A stretch of 19,561 nucleotides of DNA, taken from the NCBI GenBank assembly GCA_946536955.1, contig CAMNFJ010000035.1, positions 1 to 19,561 of the forward strand. The letters run 5' to 3'. Shown piece by piece: positions 7,629-14,885 of the stretch. Both the position numbers and the translations under genes were made by a program. This DNA comes from CAG-791 sp002394525 (GTDB taxonomy: Bacteria > Bacillota > Clostridia > Lachnospirales > Lachnospiraceae). Position 1 is the stretch's first letter. Each line of letters begins with the position of its first letter. A model generated the notes under the pieces. It searched no databases. It was given only the letters and a program-made list of their open reading frames with translations, and was not told where the DNA came from.

Positions 7629-8303
7629 ATGAAGAAAACCATCTACCATGGATCCGACCATATTATTAAAAAGCCCAGATATCACGGGGGGAAGCCTCAC
7701 AATGATTATGGATATGGTTTTTACTGCACGGAGAGCAGTGAAATGGCTAAAGAATGGGCTGTGTCAGAGGAGCATGACGGCTATGCAAACCGTTATGAGC
7801 TCGACCTGGAGGGGCTGAAGATCCTGAATCTCAATCAGGACTATTCTATTCTCACCTGGCTCACGGTTTTGATCCGGAACAGGACCTTTAACATGGATAC
7901 GCCTCTTGCAGCAGAAGTCTCCCGATATTTACTGGAGCACTTCAATGTCGACACTTCCCCCTATGACCTGATCATCGGCTATCGGGCAGACGACAGCTAT
8001 TTTTCCTTCGCCCAGGATTTTCTGAGCGGCGCGATTTCTTATCAGCAGCTGAGACGGGCCATGTACCTGGGGAATCTCGGTGAACAGATCGTCCTGGTCA
8101 GCCCTGCCGCCTTTTCGGCCATTCACTATACGGACTGTGAGGAGGTACTCCGATGCGACTGGCTCCTGAAAAAAACGGAACGCGACAGGCGCGCGCGGGC
8201 ACAATACCTGCATTCCGACAGAATGCGGTATCGAAGAGGAGAACTATACGCCGTGACAATTTTGGATGAGGAGATCAAACCGGATGATCCCCGCCTGGTT
8301 TGA
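7629..8303 (+). CDS. DUF3990 protein, ADP-ribosyltransferase-like (copy 1)
   Basis: 224 residues, recognised as DUF3990 from IYHGS (5-9), NDYGYGFYCTE (25-35), AKEWA, and GYRADDSYFS (118-127). DUF3990 is uncharacterised, but its YHG and GFYCT motifs resemble the first two strands of ADP-ribosyltransferase folds (His7 and Tyr32), and such genes usually sit beside small HTH or DUF3791 genes in toxin-antitoxin-like pairs. At the third catalytic position the sequence is GEQIVLVS (Q153). No signal or TM segment, so it is cytoplasmic. A TTG at 7611 is possible, but ATG 7629 follows GGAGAG by 8 nt and matches the start of the paralog at 9782. The HTH partner starts 87 bases downstream. Toxin activity is inferred. 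Confidence 0.85.
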   Translation: MKKTIYHGSDHIIKKPRYHGGKPHNDYGYGFYCTESSEMAKEWAVSEEHDGYANRYELDLEGLKILNLNQDYSILTWLTVLIRNRTFNMDTPLAAEVSRYLLEHFNVDTSPYDLIIGYRADDSYFSFAQDFLSGAISYQQLRRAMYLGNLGEQIVLVSPAAFSAIHYTDCEEVLRCDWLLKKTERDRRARAQYLHSDRMRYRRGELYAVTILDEEIKPDDPRLV

Positions 8304-8390
8304 TCATAAGCCTGCTGCGGTGCACAGTCATGGAAGGGAAAACAGTCATGAAAGGGAAGGATGGGCACGATATAGATTGGGAGGCAGACC

Positions 8391-9029
8391 ATGATTCATT
8401 CCTATGATGAAATATATATGCCTAAAGCACAGACGGCTCTTGCGCAGATGCTGCGCTATGCGGTGGAGGACCTGCATATCGAACTGAACGAATTCTGGGA
8501 TATGTTTCTGATCTCCGGCGTCGCGGACCTCTTCGGAAAGGGAGATTTCAGATTTCTGGTCGGAATGTCAGGGATAGAGGGCGCCCGGGAGGTCGTGTGG
8601 AGGCTGACCGGTGAGTGGCCTCAGGAGGAGCCGACCTTTCGCCTGGAAAAAGACCCGACCTACTGGACCGGCTGGATCCTGGCCTGGTATCAGTGGTATT
8701 CCGGGCAGAGCTTCAGGAGGATCAGCGAATTTCTGACACCGGACCAGGTCCGGGATATGTACTCTCCTTATCACGAGATGGATCCCCTGCAGTTCGCGGA
8801 TGCGGCGGACGGGATCAGACACCGGAAGGAGATGATGACGCGGCTTAGAATGTACCGGGAACGCAGGGGATTCAGTCAGTCAGAACTTGCGCGGGAGAGC
8901 GGCGTCTCGGTCAGGATGATCCAGCACTACGAACAGAGACAGAAGGACCTGAACAAAGCACAGACAAAGACGATCTGGATGCTGGCAAGAGCCCTGCACT
9001 GCACGATGGAGGAACTGATGGAATTTTGA
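8391..9029 (+). CDS. HTH (XRE) partner of DUF3990, copy 1
   Basis: 212 residues. The N-terminal helical domain (~10-75) contains MFLISGVADLFGKGDFRFLVGMSG. The middle has an aromatic stretch (GWILAWYQWYSG) and an MYSPYHEMD segment. The C-terminal ~64 residues are a classic XRE HTH (RLRMYRERRGFSQSELARES, then SVRMIQHYEQ). It has the layout of an antitoxin or autorepressor: an XRE DNA-binding end plus a toxin-neutralising end. The start follows GGGAGG by 6 nt. It is co-directional with the DUF3990 gene and probably co-transcribed. It aligns end to end with the protein at 10563 at the same length, though well diverged. Antitoxin function is inferred from context. Confidence 0.82.
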   Translation: MIHSYDEIYMPKAQTALAQMLRYAVEDLHIELNEFWDMFLISGVADLFGKGDFRFLVGMSGIEGAREVVWRLTGEWPQEEPTFRLEKDPTYWTGWILAWYQWYSGQSFRRISEFLTPDQVRDMYSPYHEMDPLQFADAADGIRHRKEMMTRLRMYRERRGFSQSELARESGVSVRMIQHYEQRQKDLNKAQTKTIWMLARALHCTMEELMEF

Positions 9030-9077
9030 CGGGGGAGCCGGGGGACGATCGGGTCAGCCGTCCGAGTCATTAGAACC

Positions 9078-9112
9078 GTCCCCGGTGACTCACCCGGTGA
9101 CTCACCGGGGAC
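9078..9112. terminator. palindrome between convergent genes, likely bidirectional terminator
   Basis: GTCCCCGGTGA (9078-9088) pairs perfectly with TCACCGGGGAC (9102-9112). The loop repeats the GGTGACTCACC theme. It abuts the stop codon of the minus-strand gene. It shares GTCCC and TGACTCA with the palindrome at 11231-11303, so it also looks like a REP-type repeat. No U-tract is present. Confidence 0.65.
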
Positions 9113-9550
9113 TCATTGCAGCGGCTTTTCCCCGTATTGTGTCAGGAGCAGGTTGGTGTCGATCACGCCGGCCTTCTGGTTGATGGCTACGGTCAGGATG
9201 ATGTCCCGCCGGTTCCGCGGATAAAGGACGGCGTTGCCGCTCAGCTCCAGGGCCCGTGTCGTCTCCTTCAGGCTCAGGCCGGCCGCCAGGCACAGGCGCA
9301 GGACCTTGTCGCGGCCGGGGCTGCGGGTCCCCTTCATGACCTGATAAAAATAGGACCGCTCGAGTCCGCTCTGGAGGATCAGGTCCCCGCTGTCCATCGC
9401 TCCATAGGCGGGCAGGGACCGGAAAAACCCCGGGAAGCTGTGAAAGCTGTCCGTCACTTTGGGGGTCTCCAGGTATTGTTCCATTTCTTTTGTCGAATCT
9501 ATTTCAGATAGTATATCCGCCAACTGTCCGGTCGTGGAATTCTGTTCCAT
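9113..9550 (-). CDS. small HTH regulator, convergent (copy 1)
   Basis: 145 residues. The N-terminus is acidic (LADILSEIDSTKEMEQYL). Residues ~53-100 form an XRE-like HTH (LILQSGLERSYFYQVMKG, then RDKVLRLCLAAGLSLKET). The C-terminus has the family signature AVLYPRNRRDIILTVAINQ and ends NLLLTQYGEKPLQ. I recall this family in Lachnospiraceae, often near Ser/Thr kinases; a kinase operon lies 3 kb downstream. The ATG is preceded by AGAGGAA. It is convergent with the XRE gene at 8391 and separated from it by the palindrome. A close paralog is at 11313; the last ~90 residues of the two are roughly nine-tenths identical by eye. Confidence 0.85.
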   Translation of the reverse strand: MEQNSTTGQLADILSEIDSTKEMEQYLETPKVTDSFHSFPGFFRSLPAYGAMDSGDLILQSGLERSYFYQVMKGTRSPGRDKVLRLCLAAGLSLKETTRALELSGNAVLYPRNRRDIILTVAINQKAGVIDTNLLLTQYGEKPLQ

Positions 9551-9591
9551 ATATGTTCCTCTGTAATAAATGATCAGGCGCTTTGTTTACA

Positions 9592-9629
9592 AATCTCCCC
9601 TCTGCCATATGCAGACGGGAGATTCTTTT
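9592..9629 (+). terminator. nested hairpin with T-tract
   Basis: AATCTCCC (9592-9599) pairs with GGGAGATT (9617-9624), with TCTGC (9601-9605) and GCAGA (9611-9615) inside, then CTTTTG. On the plus strand it is terminator-shaped, but the nearest upstream plus-strand gene ends at 9029. It may stop read-through, or form a leader structure about 40 nt ahead of the minus-strand HTH start. Confidence 0.6.
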
Positions 9630-9680
9630 GTTTGATTTTATATCATTTTTATGTAGAGGAAAAGGGGCCTGTACTGTGAC

Positions 9681-9735
9681 TTGCGTCCTGGTGATGGAAG
9701 ATATATAATCAGATAAACTACGTCTACAGACGTAG
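9681..9735 (+). promoter_or_regulatory. promoter and palindromic operator, second DUF3990 cassette
   Basis: -35 TTGCGT (9681-9686), a 17-nt spacer, and -10 TATAAT (9704-9709). The palindrome CTACGTCTACAGACGTAG (9718-9735), 8-bp arms and a 2-nt centre, lies over the expected start of transcription. It shares CTAC-CT/AG-GTA positions with the palindrome at 7562-7579 and differs at the inner two bases of each half-site and at the centre. Likely bound by an XRE protein of the cassette (inference). Confidence 0.78.
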
Positions 9736-9781
9736 ATGATCGAAAAAAGGGGGGGGTATCACATCCGGAAGGAGGCTTTCA

Positions 9782-10456
9782 ATGAGGAAGATTTATCACG
9801 GTTCTGTGAAAATAATAGAGCAGCCCGTATATGGCGCCGGCAGAAAGGACAATGATTACGGGGGTGGATTTTACTGCACAGAAGACATCGAGCTTGCGAA
9901 AGAATGGGCCGCCGCTGATGAGCGCGGAGGCTTTGTAAACTGCTATGAGGTGGAAGAAGCCGGAATGAGCTTTCTGGATCTTCAACAAATGCCGGAGGGA
10001 AAAAGCAGCTTTTCTGCAGAGGAGAGACTTGTGCTGCAGTGGATGGCTGTTCTTCTGGATAACAGGTCAGTCCGTCTCGGAAGTCCGGTAGAAAAAAAGG
10101 GGAAGGAATACCTGCTCTCACGTTTTCTCCCTGATATTTCAAAATATGATTACCTGATCGGATACAGGGCGGATGATTCTTATTTTTCCTATGCGCGGGC
10201 CTTTTTGAGCAATACGCTGACTGTTGGTCAGTTGTCCGCTGCGATGCGTCTGGGTGACCTGGGACTTCAGTATGTGATAAGGAGCTCCCGCATGTTTGAA
10301 CGAATTCGCTTCCGTGAGGCGGTTTCAGTAGATGGCAGAATTTATTATCCAAGGAGGATGCAGCGGGATCAGGCTGCCAGGCAAAAGTTTCGCAGTATGC
10401 TCGAGGAGGATATGGAGAGAGGTTTATATCTCAGCGATCTGATGAGAAATTCCTGA
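9782..10456 (+). CDS. DUF3990 protein, ADP-ribosyltransferase-like (copy 2)
   Basis: 224 residues, the same length as copy 1, with KIYHGS (3-8), NDYGGGFYCTE (24-34), AKEWA and the identical GYRADDSYFS block (128-137). By eye about 45% of residues match copy 1, conserved mainly around the putative active-site strands. The third catalytic position reads GLQYVIRS: Q163 is retained, while the neighbouring Glu152 of copy 1 is Leu here. The start follows AAGGAGG by about 7 nt. The HTH partner begins 106 bases downstream. Likely cytoplasmic; toxin-like function is inferred from fold and context. Confidence 0.85.
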   Translation: MRKIYHGSVKIIEQPVYGAGRKDNDYGGGFYCTEDIELAKEWAAADERGGFVNCYEVEEAGMSFLDLQQMPEGKSSFSAEERLVLQWMAVLLDNRSVRLGSPVEKKGKEYLLSRFLPDISKYDYLIGYRADDSYFSYARAFLSNTLTVGQLSAAMRLGDLGLQYVIRSSRMFERIRFREAVSVDGRIYYPRRMQRDQAARQKFRSMLEEDMERGLYLSDLMRNS

Positions 10457-10562
10457 AAAACAGTTTCAGAGACAGGCGGCCCCGGATCTGTCGAATGAAT
10501 GGAAGGTGAGGGTCGGATATCCCTGGAGCAAATGACATCTTATATAAAACGGAGGCATCTTT

Positions 10563-11201
10563 ATGAGGAGAGCATATTCTGGGCTTTATCTGGATGACGC
10601 CATGAGAAATATGGGGGAAATGATAGAATACGGGGAAGAAGCCTGCGGTCTGGATCAGGATCTTCTTCTGAGAATGTTTATCCTGACCGGGTATGCAGGG
10701 CGGTGGGAAAAAGGAGACCCTCGGGTCATAAGCGGCCTGTCCGGAACAGAACTCTGCCGCCGTCTGATCGATGAGAGCTGGGAGGGAAGAGGGACGGAGA
10801 TTCCTCCAATCATCCGGTATGACACAGGTGACGCATACTGGAGGGGATTTGTTCTGGCCTATTACCAATGGTGGAGCGGCAGACCCTTCCCGGAGATCCT
10901 TGCCTGTATCAGAAGGACGGATCTTCAGCGCATGTATCCCGCCTATCATACTGCTTCAGAAGAAAAGGCAGTGGATGAGATTGAGGCACTGCTGCAGCGC
11001 AGGGGCAGTATCTCGCGCCTGCAGACCTACCGGAAAAGGCTGGGCCTGTCCCAGCAGGAGCTTGCCGCGCGCGCAAATGTCAATCTGAGGACTCTGCAGG
11101 AATATGAGGTCGGAAGAAAGGACCTCCGCAGGGCGGCCGTTGAGACGGTATTGTCCCTGGCCGGAGCCCTTTGGTGCAGCCCGTCGGAGCTGATCGACTG
11201 A
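10563..11201 (+). CDS. HTH (XRE) partner of DUF3990, copy 2
   Basis: 212 residues, a paralog of the 8391 protein. The N-terminal domain has LDDAMRNMGEMIEYGEEACG and ISGLSGTELC. The aromatic stretch is FVLAYYQWWSG, followed by RMYPAYHTAS. The C-terminal XRE HTH starts near 150 (RLQTYRKRLGLSQQELAARA, then LRTLQEYE). GGAGG precedes the ATG by about 7 nt. It is probably co-transcribed with the DUF3990 gene at 9782. The recognition region differs from copy 1 (NVNLRTLQEYE against GVSVRMIQHYE), consistent with the altered operator. Antitoxin or repressor role inferred. Confidence 0.82.
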   Translation: MRRAYSGLYLDDAMRNMGEMIEYGEEACGLDQDLLLRMFILTGYAGRWEKGDPRVISGLSGTELCRRLIDESWEGRGTEIPPIIRYDTGDAYWRGFVLAYYQWWSGRPFPEILACIRRTDLQRMYPAYHTASEEKAVDEIEALLQRRGSISRLQTYRKRLGLSQQELAARANVNLRTLQEYEVGRKDLRRAAVETVLSLAGALWCSPSELID

Positions 11202-11230
11202 CTGGTGTCCTGTGAGTCGATGGGGCTCGA

Positions 11231-11307
11231 GTTAACAGGGACGCAGCAGACTGACTCATTTTGGAAATCCCGAAATGAGTCAGTCTGCTGCGTCCCTGTT
11301 AACTTTT
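11231..11307 (+). terminator. 31-bp perfect palindrome between convergent genes
   Basis: Bases 11231-11261 are the exact reverse complement of 11273-11303, with an 11-nt loop. The arm begins GTTAACAGGGACGCAGCAGA and ends in TGACTCATTT. Four Ts follow on the plus side. It serves as a terminator for the gene ending at 11201 and probably for the minus-strand gene ending at 11313. The length and perfection exceed an ordinary terminator and suggest a mobile palindromic (REP-like) unit. Confidence 0.88.
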
Positions 11308-11312
11308 CTGCA

Positions 11313-11747
11313 TCACTGCAGGGGCCGTTCCCCGTACTTATAGAGCAGCAGGTTGGTGTCGTCCACGTCGGCCATCTGGTTGATGGCGACGGTCAGGATG
11401 ATGTCCCGCCTTCTTCTGGGGTAGAGGACGGCGTTGCCGCTCAGCTCCAGAGCCCTCGTTGTCTCCTTCAGGTTCAGGCCGGCGGCCAGGCAGAGGCGCA
11501 GGACCTTGTCGCGGCCGGGGCTCCGTGTCCCTTTCATGACCTGATAATAGTAGGACCTCTCCAGGCCGCTGCTCTGGATCAGGTCCCGGCTGTCCATGCT
11601 TTTGACGGCTTCGAGAGACTGGAAGTAATCCGGAAAAGTCTGGAAGCCGTCCGCAACGGCAGGGATTTCCAGGTACTCCTCCATTTCCCTGGCGGAGTCT
11701 ATTTTTTTCAGTATTTTTGCAAGGTTGTCAGTGGTGGAATCTTTCAT
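11313..11747 (-). CDS. small HTH regulator, convergent (copy 2)
   Basis: 144 residues with SGLERSYYYQVMKG, RDKVLRLCLAAGLNLKET and AVLYPRRRRDIILTVAINQ, ending NLLLYKYGERPLQ. It is a close paralog of the protein at 9113, much closer than the DUF3990 and XRE pairs are to each other. The frame is open to 11789, but ATG 11747 is chosen because AGGAGG (plus-strand positions 11753-11758) precedes it by 5 nt and the length then equals copy 1. Probably a DNA-binding regulator. Its targets are unknown; the divergent kinase operon starting at 12104 is one candidate. Confidence 0.86.
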   Translation of the reverse strand: MKDSTTDNLAKILKKIDSAREMEEYLEIPAVADGFQTFPDYFQSLEAVKSMDSRDLIQSSGLERSYYYQVMKGTRSPGRDKVLRLCLAAGLNLKETTRALELSGNAVLYPRRRRDIILTVAINQMADVDDTNLLLYKYGERPLQ

Positions 11748-12103
11748 GCTTTCCTCCTGTGTCAAAGAATATTGCGCGGAGACGTTCATGGGGAAATCCG
11801 CGGAGGCAGCACGTCCTTGTCTATCCGTGCTGTGGGTAAGCGCTTTCCCGTCATGATTCTTTAAACATACCGCTGGTCGGACGGCCTGTTGATGTTTGAT
11901 CTGTCACGATATTGTATGTGATTTCAGGGCCATTATAAATCATTTTTACGCGCAGGCTGTGGGCTGGCAGCCCACCAAAACCGGGACTGAAATCTTTAGA
12001 ATAAAAACCAGAACTGATTTCAGAAAATACATGTATATGGGGCGGCAGACCGGTAGGAAGGAGGGTCTGACGGACCTGAACGAGTGAAAAGGGGGGATGG
12101 ATT
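11748..12103. promoter_or_regulatory. divergent intergenic region with hairpin and weak promoter
   Basis: 356 bases between the minus-strand HTH gene and the zinc-ribbon operon. No convincing gene: the open frame at 11896-12087 lacks a ribosome site and contains the hairpin. GTGGGCT (11959-11965) pairs with AGCCCAC (11969-11975), followed by CAAAACC. A possible plus-strand promoter is TTGATG (11889-11894), 17 nt, TTGTAT (11912-11917), a weak match. The GGGGGG run at 12091-12096 serves the next gene. Confidence 0.45.
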
Positions 12104-12712
12104 ATGATTTGTCCTGTATGTGGCGCAAAGGTGGATGACGATTCTTTATTCTGTTCTGTCTGCGGAAGCCGGATGGAGCCGCACGGACCGGAAGGTACGG
12201 AAGAAATCGGGAATGCCGGCTCTTTGCATGTAAATGGGACAATGGTTCCGGAAGCTGCGCAGGAGCAAGCCAGTAAAATGTCAGAATCTGATTCAAAAGA
12301 GGGTTTGGTACAAAGTAAGAAGGCGGGAGATCCTGTTATCAGGGAGGAAACGGACCGGGCTCAGACCGTGGCGGGCCGGCAGCCTTCGGCGGAAAACCGG
12401 ACAGGAACAGACACAAAAACAGATACAGCAGAAAAGGATCCGGAGAAGGAAGGCGCAGCTCCTGCGAAGCAGGATTTCTGGAAGAAAAGAATTCCCGGTC
12501 TGGCGGCAGGCGCTTTTTTCATCGTTCTTGGCTTTGTCAGGATCGTTTCCGCCGGAACTTCTATATCCTCCACATCATTCGGCGGGGATTTTTATACCTA
12601 TACCTATCAGGGAATCGTGGCTGTAACGGAGGTGCTGGCTTCTATTGAGGTGACACTCGGCTGGATTCTTGTTGCCATTGGCGTGGTCATAGAGACGGTG
12701 GTTCTTCGTTAG
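12104..12712 (+). CDS. zinc-ribbon membrane protein with two TM segments
   Basis: 202 residues. The N-terminal zinc ribbon MICPVCGAKV-DDDSLFCSVCG supplies Cys3, Cys6, Cys17 and Cys20. A long hydrophilic Glu/Lys/Thr linker (~22-125) follows, then two hydrophobic segments (~130-150 and ~171-200), with a Tyr/Ser/Thr-rich loop (FYTYTYQG) between them. The ribbon is expected in the cytoplasm. The start follows a GGGGGG run by 7 nt. It is the first gene of an apparent four-gene operon ending in a Ser/Thr kinase; the next gene starts 11 bases after its stop. No known function; a membrane sensor or scaffold is a guess. Confidence 0.85.
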   Translation: MICPVCGAKVDDDSLFCSVCGSRMEPHGPEGTEEIGNAGSLHVNGTMVPEAAQEQASKMSESDSKEGLVQSKKAGDPVIREETDRAQTVAGRQPSAENRTGTDTKTDTAEKDPEKEGAAPAKQDFWKKRIPGLAAGAFFIVLGFVRIVSAGTSISSTSFGGDFYTYTYQGIVAVTEVLASIEVTLGWILVAIGVVIETVVLR

Positions 12713-12723
12713 AGGGAGGCTGG

Positions 12724-13470
12724 ATGATGTTTTGCAAATACTGCGGTGCTGAGATTTCCGAAGACAGTATCTATTGCCCCGTCTGTGGAAAAAACATTGT
12801 CAGGAGAGCGGTGCCGGAATCTGAGCGGGACCATTTGGCGGAAAAGAAAAAAGACATGGGCACGGGAAATCATGACCGGCCGGATGATAAAAATCCGGAA
12901 AATAATAAAGTGGTCCTGAAACCCCTCAAAAAAACTCCAGACAGAAAAAAACTCTATATCGGGGCTGCGGCTGTGATCGCGGGTGTAGTTCTAATTGCAG
13001 TAATAGCCATGGTCAGTGGCAGGTGCAGGGCAAGCGGATGCAGAAACCGGAAGGCTCCCGGCTCAGATTACTGCTATAACCATAAATGCGATGTGAATGG
13101 ATGCAGAAAAGAGCGGATGCCCTATAGCAATTACTGTTATGAGCATCATTTGCTGTACGATGAGGATGAGAATGAGGTGAGCGGGGGAGCATATTCCTGG
13201 GAACTTAATATCTCTGATGTACTCGTTTATTCCGAATACAATTACACCTATGCGGAAGGGAGCCTGACAAACAACAGTGATTCGACTGTGAAATTTATCA
13301 AACTTAAAGGGGCATTTAAGAACAGTTCGGGTACAGTCATCGATACGGACTGGACCTATGCTGTCGGAGGGGAAGGCCTGGGACCGGGCGAATCCTGTAA
13401 ATGGAAAATGCATGTGACCAAGGATGTAAATATCAAGGAGTGTGATGTGTCGGTTATGGAAGATAACTGA
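12724..13470 (+). CDS. zinc-ribbon membrane protein with duplicated CCCH motif and FxLYD-like domain
   Basis: 248 residues. The N-terminal zinc ribbon (CKYCGAEISEDSIYCPVCGK) is followed by a charged linker, a TM helix at ~78-98, and on the far side two tandem motifs of the form C-x4-C-x10-C-x2-H (Cys101, 106, 117, His120; Cys122, 127, 138, His141). Residues ~159-248 resemble an FxLYD domain (YAEGSLTNNSDSTVKFIKLKG, then GLGPGESCKW), a beta-sandwich common in Firmicute envelope proteins. The start follows AGGGAGG. A second zinc- or metal-binding array outside the membrane is unusual. Its stop is followed by the next start after 26 bases. Function unknown. Confidence 0.85.
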   Translation: MMFCKYCGAEISEDSIYCPVCGKNIVRRAVPESERDHLAEKKKDMGTGNHDRPDDKNPENNKVVLKPLKKTPDRKKLYIGAAAVIAGVVLIAVIAMVSGRCRASGCRNRKAPGSDYCYNHKCDVNGCRKERMPYSNYCYEHHLLYDEDENEVSGGAYSWELNISDVLVYSEYNYTYAEGSLTNNSDSTVKFIKLKGAFKNSSGTVIDTDWTYAVGGEGLGPGESCKWKMHVTKDVNIKECDVSVMEDN

Positions 13471-13496
13471 TGCGGAAAACAGCGGGAGGAGGAAAG

Positions 13497-14768
13497 ATGT
13501 TTTGTAAATATTGCGGAGCAGTTCTGGATGACGACGCGGCTTTCTGCGAAAAATGCGGCAAACCGGTTTCCCGGACCGCTGCAGTTCCGACTGCAGGCCC
13601 GGAAGTAAAAGATGCAGGTCAGGCAGTAAATGATGCAAATCAGACAGTAAAAGATGTAGTCCCGGCGGAAAAAGAATTCGCTGTACAGTCCGCAGGACAG
13701 GATCCGGAGGGAACTGCCGGAAGTGAAGGAAAAGGAAAGAGAAAAAAAGGAAGCCCTCTGTTGATCGCCCTGATCTGTATGGCGGTCGTGGCTTTGGTTG
13801 CAGCAGCGTGTATTTTCGGAAAGGGAGAGACCGGCAAGCCGGTCCTGGATGTGACGGCACAGAATAATTATAATAATGGCGGTATTTTTGCTTACGATGA
13901 AAATCGATTGTATTTTGTCGCTCCCTACGAAGGAAAAGAGGCGGAAACCTGTTTATATTCCACGGATTACGATGGAAACGATAAGAAAAAGCTGTCGGAT
14001 AATAAGAAGATCCACAAAGTCAGAGTTTTGGATGGCAAATTACTGTATATGACTTTTGATAAAGACAATGATGTTAATACTGTAGGAATGATGAATCCGG
14101 ATGGAAGCGAGGACACTACCATTGTAACGACGGCGGATGAGATCACGGCGTTTGATAAGGACGGCGATGAGATCCTGTATCTGACAAATGATGTCCTTCA
14201 TTCCTGTTCCTTGCAGGGAGACCATGATACAATAATAGTCTCTGATATTGAAAGCTTTATCAATGCGGGAAATACTATATATTATACAACGGACAACGGA
14301 GTCTATACGCTTGATAAAAAATCCGGGAAATCTGAGAAGATCCTGAGCGGGGAAATCAGTGAATTCTGTGTGGAAGACGGCAATTTCTATTACCGGAAGG
14401 ATGACACGTATTACAGAGCGGATGCGCAGGGACAGGAGACCAGGCTGTATGAGGGTGCGCTTGCACACTATATGCTCATAATGGGAGACAACATATATTT
14501 TGTCCGAATGTTCAATGATGATGAACTGAAGAAGCATCTCGGGGATGACTGGTTTAAGGCGGATACCGGTCTGTATATGATCGGTGTAGGTGTTGCGATG
14601 AAGATGCCCAAAGAAGGCGGCACGGCAGACGTTCTCTATGAGAATGGCGGCGAAAGTCCGGTTATGGGATCTGTCGTTTACGGATATCCCGGGGGAATGT
14701 ATACGAGGCTGTCGATTCTTCTGAATCTGATGGAACGGGTGACGGATCTACCTCCTGATGTAAAATAA
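13497..14768 (+). CDS. zinc-ribbon membrane protein with DUF5050-like propeller domain
   Basis: 423 residues. The zinc ribbon CKYCGAVL-DDDAAFCEKCGK lies at the N-terminus, a linker with KDAGQAVNDANQTVKDV repeats follows, a TM helix spans ~87-107, and an extracytoplasmic region runs from ~115 to the end with repeated short beta units (ENRLYFVAPYEGKE, LYSTDYDGNDKKKL, DGKLLYMTFD, NTIYYTTDNGVYTL, DGNFYYRKDDTYYRADAQG), the pattern of DUF5050-type beta-propellers. The frame opens at 13470, overlapping the previous stop, but GGGAGGAGG (13484-13492) points to ATG 13497. Its likely role is ligand or envelope-state sensing for the kinase encoded next (inference). Confidence 0.85.
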   Translation: MFCKYCGAVLDDDAAFCEKCGKPVSRTAAVPTAGPEVKDAGQAVNDANQTVKDVVPAEKEFAVQSAGQDPEGTAGSEGKGKRKKGSPLLIALICMAVVALVAAACIFGKGETGKPVLDVTAQNNYNNGGIFAYDENRLYFVAPYEGKEAETCLYSTDYDGNDKKKLSDNKKIHKVRVLDGKLLYMTFDKDNDVNTVGMMNPDGSEDTTIVTTADEITAFDKDGDEILYLTNDVLHSCSLQGDHDTIIVSDIESFINAGNTIYYTTDNGVYTLDKKSGKSEKILSGEISEFCVEDGNFYYRKDDTYYRADAQGQETRLYEGALAHYMLIMGDNIYFVRMFNDDELKKHLGDDWFKADTGLYMIGVGVAMKMPKEGGTADVLYENGGESPVMGSVVYGYPGGMYTRLSILLNLMERVTDLPPDVK

Positions 14769-14885
14769 TCAGGCTCTGTTAAAGAATGAATCGTGCACTG
14801 TGCGAAAGCAGAATGTGCAGATCAATCTTCAGCGGTGCCAAAGGTACAGTGCCTGATAGAACACATGACTGCCGGGGGCAGTCAA

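Noticed and set aside
11205..11864. Plus-strand 219-codon open frame over the second convergent HTH gene
   Set aside because: It reads through the 31-bp palindrome and antisense to a conserved HTH protein.
11896..12087. 63-codon open frame upstream of the zinc-ribbon operon
   Set aside because: No ribosome site, it contains the GTGGGC hairpin, and its composition is unlike its neighbours.
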